8,079 bases of DNA from Syntrophaceae bacterium UBA5761 (GTDB taxonomy: Bacteria; Desulfobacterota; Syntrophia; Syntrophales; UBA4778): the NCBI GenBank assembly GCA_002418885.1, contig DIEZ01000025.1, positions 22,007 through 30,085 of the forward strand. The letters run 5' to 3'. The notes under the pieces are model-generated. The model was given only the letters and a program-made list of their open reading frames with translations. It had not been told where the DNA came from and did not search any database. The stretch's first letter is position 1. Each line of letters starts with the position of its first letter. Position numbers and translations under genes: made by a program. Of this stretch, positions 1 through 5,594 are shown piece after piece.

Positions 1-252
1 GCAAAAGAGGGTTACGAGAAAGGTCAGGTGCTGTCCATCAGGATGGTTTTGCAAAAGCAGCGCCCCCTCTCTCTGCATCTGTGCGGACAAGTCGTAGAAT
101 CCCTGGAAATATCCGACGGTGAATTCGAGGTGGCCGTCAAATTCATCCTCATCGACGACGAAATAAGGGACGAGCTCGTCCGGTTTGTCTTTGAGAAGCA
201 GAGGGAAATCCTAAGGGGAAAAAGAGACAGCGAGTTCGGAAGATGCTCGTAA
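1..252 (+). CDS. PilZ-domain protein, C-terminal part (5' end outside window)
   Basis: The reading frame is open from the first base and ends at TAA 250-252, leaving 83 residues of a protein that starts upstream. The visible part fits the second half of a PilZ barrel: alternating beta-strand patterns (LSLHLCGQVVESLEI, FEVAVKFILI), then the closing helix DDEIRDELVRFVFEKQREIL, a typical end for YcgR-like PilZ proteins. PilZ domains bind cyclic di-GMP; YcgR-type proteins then act on the flagellar motor. The RxxxR and D/NxSxxG binding motifs would lie upstream, so ligand binding cannot be judged here. The last 10 bases overlap the start of motA, which suggests translational coupling and a role linked to the stator. 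A GTG at 28 is in frame but would cut the barrel, so I treat it as internal. The PilZ assignment rests on a partial domain. Confidence 0.78.
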   Translation, partial: AKEGYEKGQVLSIRMVLQKQRPLSLHLCGQVVESLEISDGEFEVAVKFILIDDEIRDELVRFVFEKQREILRGKRDSEFGRCS

Positions 253-1103
253 TAATCGGTTGCGTGGTTGTAATCCTGTGCGTCGCCGCCGGTTTTCTTA
301 TAGAGGGCGGTAACCTCAGCATCCTTTTCCAGCCCGCCGAGCTCCTGATCATCGGCGGGGCGGCATTCGGGGGGTTTCTCATCGCTACCCCTATGCCGGC
401 GGTGAAGCAAGTGGTCGTCGGAGTCGTGGAGACCTTAAAGGGCGACCCCTACACAAAGAAAGACTACCTTGACGTCCTCCAACTCCTGAGCGAGATATTC
501 TACAAAATCCGTAAGCAAGGGCTCGTCGCAGTGGAGGCGGATGTCGACAACCCCGGAGAAAGCGCAATATTCAGCAAATACCCCGGCGTCGTTAAAGACC
601 ACCACATCCTTGCGTTCATCACCGATACACTCCGGACAGTCATCACCACCCAGATAGAGCCTTATGAATTGGACGCGCTGATGGACATGCAGTTGGAGGA
701 GCACCACGAGGAACTGATGATCCCCTCGCGAAGCCTGGCCACCATCGCCGATGCACTCCCGGGGTTGGGTATCGTCGCCGCCGTGCTGGGCGTCGTGCTT
801 TCGATGCAGAAGATCGGGGAGCCGCCGGAGGTCCTCGGGAAAAGCGTCGGCGCCGCACTCGTGGGCACTTTCCTTGGGGTTCTCCTCTGTTACGGGTTCT
901 TCGGGCCCGCCTCCCGGATGCTCGAACATATCGCGACCGCCAAGGTTCAGTACATGACCGTAGTGAAGGTCGTCCTGAAGTCGTTCGTCAGCAATAACGC
1001 CTCACCTCAGGTTGCCGTCGAGTTCGGCCGGAGGATCATCCCGGCGAAGGTCCGTCCCGATTTCTACGAGGTGGAGGATGCGATCAGGCGGGTGAAGAAA
1101 TAA
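243..1103 (+). CDS. motA: Flagellar motor stator protein MotA
   Basis: MotA is the inner-membrane stator subunit that surrounds a MotB dimer and turns ion flow into torque on FliG. The 286 residues match the length of E. coli MotA (295) and align without visible gaps over the core. Hydrophobic segments lie at about 1-20, 31-49, 168-188 and 201-222. The torque-loop charges R90 and E98 (IRKQGLVAVE) and the two channel prolines P173 (ALPGLGIVAAVLGVV) and P222 (YGFFGPAS) fall at the same numbers as in E. coli. The C-terminal signature PQVAVEFGRRIIPAKVRP is also present. The start ATG is supported by the typical MotA N-terminus (MLVIIGCVVV), although the ribosome site is weak and lies inside the upstream PilZ gene. 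The stop TAA shares its last base with the motB ATG. The ion (H+ or Na+) cannot be decided from sequence; the E. coli-like form favours H+. Confidence 0.97.
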   Translation: MLVIIGCVVVILCVAAGFLIEGGNLSILFQPAELLIIGGAAFGGFLIATPMPAVKQVVVGVVETLKGDPYTKKDYLDVLQLLSEIFYKIRKQGLVAVEADVDNPGESAIFSKYPGVVKDHHILAFITDTLRTVITTQIEPYELDALMDMQLEEHHEELMIPSRSLATIADALPGLGIVAAVLGVVLSMQKIGEPPEVLGKSVGAALVGTFLGVLLCYGFFGPASRMLEHIATAKVQYMTVVKVVLKSFVSNNASPQVAVEFGRRIIPAKVRPDFYEVEDAIRRVKK

Positions 1104-1933
1104 TGGCGGATGAACCGAAACGCATCATCATCAAAAAGGTGAAGAAAAGGCATCAAGACGCCCATGGGGGTTCCTGGAAAGTGGCCTATGCCGACTTCGT
1201 CACGGCTTTGATGGCCCTTTTTTTGTTGCTCTGGCTCCTGGCCATGATCTCTCCCGAGAAGAGGGTGTTGCTGTCGCAATACTTCAAACACTTCAGCGTC
1301 TTCAAGGAATCGGGGCAGTCCGTGATCCAGGGACACTCGTCGTTGTTGGACCGGGACGGCGGTGTGGCGGCGAAGAAGATGTTGGGTTCCGAGAGAGCCG
1401 ATATATCACCCGAGATGCTGCAGGAAAGGATCAAGGGAGCCATTGCGGAAAAGTTGAGCTCCTTGGAAGATCAAGTCATGGTTTCGATAGCGGACGACGG
1501 TGTGAAGATACAGATTGTCGACACAGAGGGCAGCCTGATGTTCAAGCTGGGTAGCGCCCAGCCGACTGAGAAAGCAAGACAGCTCTTGAAGCTCCTTGCC
1601 GAAAACATCAGTGACACGGCCAACAGGATAGTGATCGAAGGGCACACAGACTCGTTGCCCTACCGGGGTGCCCAGATTACCAACTGGGAGCTCTCCACGG
1701 CGAGGGCCTCCGCAGCCAGGAGGGAGCTCGAGGATAACGGCGTAGAACCCTCGCGGATCGCCAGGGTCGTCGGCTATGCGGACCAGGAGTTGCTTATAAA
1801 AGACGAGCCGACGAACCCGAGAAACAGGAGGATCAGCATCATCCTGTTGAAAGAAAAGGCGGCTCAGCCCGCCGATACTGCCGGGCCGGATGCCCAAAAT
1901 CCTGCGGAAACGGCCGGGACGGCGGTAAAATAA
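1103..1933 (+). CDS. motB: Flagellar motor stator protein MotB
   Basis: MotB anchors the stator to peptidoglycan and carries the ion-binding aspartate. Features in order over 276 residues: a basic N-terminus (KRIIIKKVKKRH); the motif HGGSWKVAYADFVTALMALF with the ion-binding Asp at residue 31 at the start of the single membrane helix (about 28-49); a plug-like amphipathic stretch at about 51-65 (PEKRVLLSQYFKHF); a periplasmic linker; and an OmpA/MotB peptidoglycan-binding domain at about 125-250. That domain includes SLMFKLGSAQPT, the IEGHTDSLPY motif (178-187), NWELSTARA (194-202) and NPRNRRISIILL. The last 26 residues are an Ala/Pro/Thr-rich tail beyond the domain. The start overlaps the motA stop (TAATG), with a GGGTGAAG-like ribosome site inside motA. 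Gene pairing and overlap indicate equal co-translation with MotA. No key residue is missing. Confidence 0.97.
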   Translation: MADEPKRIIIKKVKKRHQDAHGGSWKVAYADFVTALMALFLLLWLLAMISPEKRVLLSQYFKHFSVFKESGQSVIQGHSSLLDRDGGVAAKKMLGSERADISPEMLQERIKGAIAEKLSSLEDQVMVSIADDGVKIQIVDTEGSLMFKLGSAQPTEKARQLLKLLAENISDTANRIVIEGHTDSLPYRGAQITNWELSTARASAARRELEDNGVEPSRIARVVGYADQELLIKDEPTNPRNRRISIILLKEKAAQPADTAGPDAQNPAETAGTAVK

Positions 1934-1934
1934 C

Positions 1935-1961
1935 GCCTAAGGGGTCACTTCCACCTTAGGC
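1935..1961. terminator. Shared hairpin terminator between convergent genes
   Basis: GCCTAAGG (1935-1942) pairs perfectly with CCTTAGGC (1954-1961), and GG 1943-1944 can add two pairs with CC 1951-1952 past a bulged A, closing a 6-nt loop. The element fills almost the whole 28-bp gap between the motB stop and the minus-strand HD-GYP stop. Read on the minus strand, the stem is followed by GTTATTTTA, a short U-rich tract; on the plus strand there is no U-run. It is therefore best supported as a terminator for the minus-strand gene, and possibly also ends the motAB transcript. Confidence 0.55.
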
Positions 1962-3446
1962 TCACTGCAACGATCCATGTCCCGCTTCTTTGTTGATCGT
2001 CAGAAAACAGTGTACGACCTCTCTGTCGAATTGGAGGCCGGCATTTTTTCTCAACTCCTCGACGGCCCTCTCGACCGCCATGGCCTTCCGGTACGGCCGG
2101 TTGTTGGTCATGGCGTCAAAAGAATCCGCGACGGCAAGAATCCGGGAGAGAAAGGGTATGTCCTCGCCGGTAAGCCCGTCCGGGTATCCCCTGCCGTCCC
2201 ACCGCTCATGATGATGGCGGATAAGGAGCCTTTCCCTGTCTAAGAGCATGATGGGTTTGATGATGTTTTCGCCGGTCAGGGGGTGCTGTTTGATGATTTC
2301 GTATTCCTCCTCGGTCAACCGGCCGGGTTTCAACAGGATGTCGTCGGGAACGGCTATCTTGCCGATGTCGTGGAGAATCCCGGCGATCTTTAGGGACTCG
2401 ACGTCCTCGGGGCGGCCTCCAATCGCCTCGCAGGTCCTGACCGCAAGCTCCGTGACCCTGATGGAATGACTCTCCGTGTAATGGTCCCGGGCCTGGATCG
2501 AAGCGGCCATGGACTTGAGCGTGTCCATCAGGTTGGCGTATGTGCTCTCGTACAGGAGGTTGTTCTCTATGTTCAGCGAGGCCCTTTTCGTGAGGCTGAG
2601 GATGTAGTTCAAGACTGTAGGGGTGAATTCTACTCCGTTCTTTCTACGGGAGATGCCCAAGACTCCGAACACCCTGTTTCTGATCCGCAAAGGGGCCAAG
2701 ATCAGGGAACTCGGCCCTTCATGACCGGAGAATGAGTTGATTATACACGCCTCCCTGTCTTGGATGACCTTCTGGAGCATGGAAAGGAGCGATGGTGACT
2801 GGAGGTCAAGTGTGTGCTCCGAAGACAGGTTTTTCGTTACCTTAGGGCGGAATTCGTTTCTTTCTTCGTCGAAAAGCAGGAGAGAACAGCTTTCACCCTG
2901 CGAAACCTTCAGGGCCGTGTCGGCCATTTCCTGGAATATCCGCTCATTGCTGTTGCAGGTCTCTTCGATGACGTCGTATATGTAACTTTGAGTGGATAAT
3001 TCGTTGATTATGTGCCGCAGAACGACCTTCGACCTATTACCGGCGACGCTTTCTTCAAGGGTGGATTTTTCTCTCAGGAAAAGGTTCACCCTATGGAGCA
3101 GGTCGTCGATGTTGAAGGGTTTGACCAGAAAGTCGACGGCCCCGCTTTTCATGGCGCAAACGGAAAGGTCGATGGAAGGATACCCTGTCATCACGATGAC
3201 GTGAGTCAGGGGGTTTATCTCCATGATGCGGTCGAGGAGCTCGATGCCCCCCATCACGGGCATCCTCACGTCGGTGATGACCATGCCGCAACGGTGTTTA
3301 CTGAGCAGACTCAGCGCTTCCGCGCCGTTCGACGCCTCCAACGTCGAACAGTCCTTCACGTAATTCAGGGCTTCGACGATAACCTGCCGCGTGGCTGTAT
3401 CGTCATCGGCCACGAGGATTCTGCTGGTTTCCGCGGTGTCGTACAT
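1962..3446 (-). CDS. Response regulator with GAF and HD-GYP c-di-GMP phosphodiesterase domains
   Basis: This 494-residue protein probably hydrolyses cyclic di-GMP under control of a phosphorylated receiver. Residues 8-125 form a complete receiver: acidic D14-D16, phospho-acceptor D59 (VITDVRMP), T87 and K109 (FLVKPF). Residues about 160-298 look like a GAF domain (SCSLLLFDEERNEF, APLRIRNRVFGVLGI), with a helical linker on each side. Residues about 305-490 are an HD-GYP domain with all the expected motifs: H327, the H359-D360 pair in GILHDIGKIAVPD, H388, HHHERWDGRGYPDG (GYP at 420-422) and D441 in AVADSFDAMT. No catalytic residue appears lost, so activity is expected. The ATG at 3446 leaves a normal receiver N-terminus; a GAGG lies 12 nt before it, so the ribosome site is only fair. 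The gene follows the small FlgM-like gene after 48 bp and is probably on the same transcript. No partner kinase is in the window. The GAF ligand is unknown. Confidence 0.93.
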   Translation of the reverse strand: MYDTAETSRILVADDDTATRQVIVEALNYVKDCSTLEASNGAEALSLLSKHRCGMVITDVRMPVMGGIELLDRIMEINPLTHVIVMTGYPSIDLSVCAMKSGAVDFLVKPFNIDDLLHRVNLFLREKSTLEESVAGNRSKVVLRHIINELSTQSYIYDVIEETCNSNERIFQEMADTALKVSQGESCSLLLFDEERNEFRPKVTKNLSSEHTLDLQSPSLLSMLQKVIQDREACIINSFSGHEGPSSLILAPLRIRNRVFGVLGISRRKNGVEFTPTVLNYILSLTKRASLNIENNLLYESTYANLMDTLKSMAASIQARDHYTESHSIRVTELAVRTCEAIGGRPEDVESLKIAGILHDIGKIAVPDDILLKPGRLTEEEYEIIKQHPLTGENIIKPIMLLDRERLLIRHHHERWDGRGYPDGLTGEDIPFLSRILAVADSFDAMTNNRPYRKAMAVERAVEELRKNAGLQFDREVVHCFLTINKEAGHGSLQ

Positions 3447-3494
3447 GACGAAAAGTGTCCTCAGGAGGTTCGATGTCTAAGGGGGTCGAAGGAG

Positions 3495-3719
3495 CTATTC
3501 TTCGCTTGTTCCCCCGCTGCCCTTGAGAAGGATGTCCGCCAAGCTGTAGGATATCTTGTTGAATATCGAGGCCTTATCCCTTCCCGAAGAAAGGCTGACC
3601 GTATCCGCGTACCTGTCCTCGCTCGCCACCTCCTTCACCGCGGTCTGTTGGACTTTGACCCGGTCTTGCTTGCTGTAAGCTTTGAGGATGTTCTCGACCT
3701 GGTATGAAGAAATGTTCAT
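3495..3719 (-). CDS. Small FlgM-like / FlgM-associated flagellar protein
   Basis: This encodes 74 residues, cytoplasmic, without signal peptide, membrane segment or cysteine. The N-terminus MNISSYQVENILKAYSKQ and the middle DTVSLSSGRDK recall the small delta-proteobacterial proteins found beside flgM (the DVU0524 FlgM-associated type), from memory of the family rather than a search. The C-terminal part, SIFNKISYSLADILLKG, has a helix pattern resembling the sigma28-binding end of FlgM anti-sigma factors, so a divergent FlgM is the main alternative. It is the first gene of a minus-strand pair with the HD-GYP regulator and sits about 30 bp from a predicted sigma28-like promoter, as would fit a late flagellar gene. 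The start has only a weak ribosome site (GGGTCT just before ATG), next to a 17-bp dyad. That it is a real gene is well supported by position and composition; its function is not settled. Confidence 0.65.
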   Translation of the reverse strand: MNISSYQVENILKAYSKQDRVKVQQTAVKEVASEDRYADTVSLSSGRDKASIFNKISYSLADILLKGSGGTSEE

Positions 3720-3725
3720 AGACCC

Positions 3726-3742
3726 ATATCATAATATGATAT
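3726..3742. repeat. 17-bp dyad ATATCATAATATGATAT before the small gene
   Basis: ATATCATA and TATGATAT are exact reverse complements around a single central A. The dyad lies 7-23 bp upstream of the small gene's ATG, within the predicted 5' leader if transcription starts near 3750. It could be an operator for a dimeric regulator, or in RNA a 7-bp stem with a three-base loop beside the weak ribosome site. AT-richness raises the chance of coincidence. Confidence 0.4.
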
Positions 3743-3756
3743 TTTTGTTATCGTGT

Positions 3757-3784
3757 TTATCGGACAACACATCTTAAAACTTTA
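3757..3784 (-). promoter_or_regulatory. Sigma28 (FliA)-like promoter for the small FlgM-like gene
   Basis: Read on the minus strand, TAAAGTTT (3784-3777) is an exact match to the FliA -35 consensus. After 12 nt comes TCCGATAA (3764-3757), which matches the -10 consensus GCCGATAA at seven of eight positions. The usual spacer is 11, so it is one base long. Transcription would start near 3750, leaving a leader of about 30 nt. The setting, directly before a flagellar FlgM-like gene, fits a late flagellar promoter. No sigma28 gene is visible in the window. Confidence 0.55.
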
Positions 3785-3809
3785 GAAAAACTTTGGCGGT
3801 AATTTGTGT

Positions 3810-3838
3810 TTGACTATCGGGATGTTTTTTTCTATATA
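3810..3838 (+). promoter_or_regulatory. Sigma70-type promoter for the sigma54 activator gene
   Basis: TTGACT (3810-3815) and TATATA (3833-3838) are separated by exactly 17 bp, each one base away from the housekeeping consensus. It faces the regulator at 3933 and predicts a start near 3845 and a leader of about 88 nt. A master activator at the top of a flagellar hierarchy is expected to be read by the housekeeping sigma, which agrees. The pyrimidine-rich spacer is AT-rich, so chance is possible. Confidence 0.5.
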
Positions 3839-3854
3839 TCTACGGAAGTTAAGG

Positions 3855-3884
3855 TCGGCCGTAGCAGGCCGATGTCGTCTTTTT
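3855..3884 (+). promoter_or_regulatory. Leader hairpin with following T-run
   Basis: TCGGCC (3855-3860) and GGCCGA (3867-3872) form a 6-bp G+C-rich stem with loop GTAGCA; seven bases later comes T5 (3880-3884). It lies about 10 nt after the predicted start of the regulator transcript. It could be an attenuator, a stabilising 5' hairpin or a DNA-level operator. The gap between stem and T-run is longer than in a standard intrinsic terminator. It does not match the conserved core of c-di-GMP GEMM riboswitches. Confidence 0.3.
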
Positions 3885-3932
3885 ACCCCGTCTTAAATTT
3901 TGTATGGCCAATTCTCCTGAAAATGAAAATTG

Positions 3933-5309
3933 ATGAAAAAACCCAGCGTCTTGATCGCTGACGACCACGATGTCAGCAGAGACAATCTACTTGCGCTTCT
4001 GTCGGAAAACGGCTTCAACGTCAGGGCCGTCGAAGACGGCCGGCAGGCGATCGACGCTTTCCTCGGGGAGAAATTCGACCTGGTGATCACCGACTTGAAG
4101 ATGCCCCGGGTGGACGGCCTGCAATTGCTCGAGTTCATCAAGGGGGTAAGCGCGGAGAGTGTCGTCATCATAGTAACCGGCCATGGGACGGTCGGCACGG
4201 CCGTCGAGGCGATGAAACTCGGCGCCTTCGATTACATCACAAAACCCTTGAAAGACGACCTCGTCATTCTGACCGTCGAGCGGGCGCTGTCGTTCGCGAA
4301 ACTCAAGGAAGAAAACGCGACGCTGAGAAGCCATCTGAAAAAGCAGTACGGTTTCGGTAAGATGATCGGGTACAGCGACGCGATGAAGAAGGTGTTCGAG
4401 ACGATCGAAAAGGTCGCCTCTTCCGACAGTACGGTCATAATCTACGGCGAAAGCGGCACGGGTAAGGAACTCGTGGCAAAGGCCCTCCACTTCAACAGCG
4501 ACCGTAGCGGCTTCCCGATGGTCGCCGTCAACTGCGGCGCAATACCCGAAGACTTATTGGAAAGCGAGTTGTTCGGACATGAAAAGGGTGCCTTCACGGG
4601 GGCGACCCAGAGCAGGGTCGGGAGATTCGAACTTGCCGCAGGCGGGACCATTTTTCTCGATGAGATCGCCGAAATGAGCCCGGCGCTCCAGGTAAAACTG
4701 TTGCGGGTTATCCAGGAAAAGGAGTTCGAGCGGATCGGGGGGGTGAGGACGATCTCCGTCGACGTGCGGATCATTGCCGCCACCAACCAAGACCTGGAAA
4801 AGGCGGTAAAAGAAAGGCGTTTCCGTGAGGACTTATTCTACCGCATTAATGTGATCCCCATCCACCTGCCCCCGCTGAGAGATAGGAAAGCGGATATCCC
4901 TATTTTGGTGAATCACTTTCTGTCTAAGTTTAATAAATCGAAGAAAAAGAATCTCGGCGGGATACTGCCCGAAGCTATGGCGTACATGGAAAGGTACCCC
5001 TGGCCTGGTAACGTCAGAGAGCTCGAGAACCTCATCGAGATGCTGGTTGTGATGAAAGAGACCGGCGATATCGCCGCCGCCGACCTCCCGACGAAGATAT
5101 TGAACGGCCGGGGGAAGGAAAACGCCGTCCTTCCCGAGAGCATCCCCGACGAAGGCGTCGACTTCAACTCCCTCGTGACGGGCTTTGAAAAAGACCTGTT
5201 GCTGCGGGCCCTGTCGAAAGCGGGAGGGGCGAAGAAAAGCGCTGCGAAGCTCCTGAACCTCAACCGGACAACTTTCGTCGAGAAACTAAAAAGGCTCAAC
5301 ATCTCCTGA
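3933..5309 (+). CDS. NtrC-class sigma54-dependent response regulator (flagellar type)
   Basis: This 458-residue DNA-binding activator would drive open-complex formation by sigma54 RNA polymerase using ATP. Domains: receiver 5-120 with D10-D11, phospho-acceptor D54 (VITDLKMP), T82 and K104; AAA+ domain about 142-370 with Walker A GESGTGKE (172-179), sigma54-contacting GAFTGA (219-224), Walker B GGTIFLDE (237-244) and WPGNVREL (357-364); and a Fis-type helix-turn-helix at about 419-456 (AKKSAAKLLNLNRTTFVEKL). All key residues are present, so it should be phosphorylation-responsive and active. Length and layout fit FlrC/FleR/FlbD-type flagellar regulators; in Geobacter the FgrM master regulator of flagella is a possible counterpart, but this is recollection, not a search result. 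The ATG at 3933 is preferred over TTG 3930 because it is the stronger codon and gives MKKPSVLIADD. The ribosome site is poor. No histidine kinase gene is present nearby. No clear terminator follows. Confidence 0.94.
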   Translation: MKKPSVLIADDHDVSRDNLLALLSENGFNVRAVEDGRQAIDAFLGEKFDLVITDLKMPRVDGLQLLEFIKGVSAESVVIIVTGHGTVGTAVEAMKLGAFDYITKPLKDDLVILTVERALSFAKLKEENATLRSHLKKQYGFGKMIGYSDAMKKVFETIEKVASSDSTVIIYGESGTGKELVAKALHFNSDRSGFPMVAVNCGAIPEDLLESELFGHEKGAFTGATQSRVGRFELAAGGTIFLDEIAEMSPALQVKLLRVIQEKEFERIGGVRTISVDVRIIAATNQDLEKAVKERRFREDLFYRINVIPIHLPPLRDRKADIPILVNHFLSKFNKSKKKNLGGILPEAMAYMERYPWPGNVRELENLIEMLVVMKETGDIAAADLPTKILNGRGKENAVLPESIPDEGVDFNSLVTGFEKDLLLRALSKAGGAKKSAAKLLNLNRTTFVEKLKRLNIS

Positions 5310-5375
5310 CGTTACACACCTGCCGTTTATTAGCTTCATTTTCCCCCTAACGCCCGGCTTAAGCCTCCCGTCTCA

Positions 5376-5416
5376 TTGTCAAATTATTGTCTTTTAGAAT
5401 GATGGGGAATTGACAA
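5376..5416. repeat. TTGTC repeat cluster, possible activator-binding region
   Basis: TTGTCAA (5376-5382), TTGTC (5387-5391 within ATTGTC) and the inverted copy TTGACAA (5410-5416) occur within 41 bp; the two ATTGTC copies are 11 bp apart, about one helical turn. They lie roughly 80-120 bp upstream of the predicted sigma54 promoter, the usual place for enhancer sites of NtrC-class activators. A further imperfect candidate is CGAAAA (5443-5448) with TTTTCG (5458-5463). Apart from these and the promoter, the 285-bp gap 5310-5594 shows no gene or RNA that I recognise. Confidence 0.3.
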
Positions 5417-5495
5417 GATTGCGCCGTGGGACACCGGCTCGGCGAAAATACCCCGTCTTTTCGAGTGATCCGGCGGGGAACGACGGCCGAAAGAA

Positions 5496-5511
5496 TGGTA
5501 TGCAAATTGCT
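5496..5511 (+). promoter_or_regulatory. Sigma54-type -24/-12 promoter for the SPOR-TPR gene
   Basis: TGGTATG (5496-5502), four bases, then TTGCT (5507-5511) fits the sigma54 pattern TGGCACG-N4-TTGCW with two mismatches, both C to T, in the -24 box. The invariant GG and GC are 10 bp apart as required. Transcription would start near 5522, about 73 nt before the ATG at 5595. The gene just upstream encodes a sigma54 activator with an intact GAFTGA motif, which strengthens the call. Confidence 0.55.
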
Positions 5512-5594
5512 GAAAGTGTTCTTAAAGCCGCGGGTGAAGCAAGGAGTCCTTGCCTCTCGGTTGAATATCCATCGAATTTTCTGTGGGTTACTCT

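Noticed and set aside
3463..3526. AGGAGG followed by ATG (3473) on the plus strand
   Set aside because: It is a good ribosome site by pattern but opens only 17 codons, and it is antisense to the spacer and end of the small gene. Probably chance.
3012..3707. 231-codon open frame on the plus strand
   Set aside because: It runs antisense to the receiver part of the HD-GYP regulator and the small FlgM-like gene, both well supported. It has no recognisable motif.
3775..3802. Plus-strand sigma28-like site TAAA-N16-GGCGGTAA
   Set aside because: The -10 has two mismatches, the spacing is off, and it overlaps the better minus-strand site. The sigma70-type promoter nearer the regulator is a better explanation.
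3842..3900. c-di-GMP GEMM riboswitch in the regulator leader
   Set aside because: The leader has a short hairpin but none of the conserved GEMM core stretches.
5356..5365. GGCTTAAGCC palindrome downstream of the activator gene as a terminator
   Set aside because: The 10-bp palindrome leaves no room for a loop and has no T-run after it.
5410..5438. TTGACA (5410-5415) as a sigma70 -35 box
   Set aside because: No -10-like hexamer lies 16-18 bp downstream; the sequence is G+C-rich there. It is better noted as part of the TTGTC repeat cluster.
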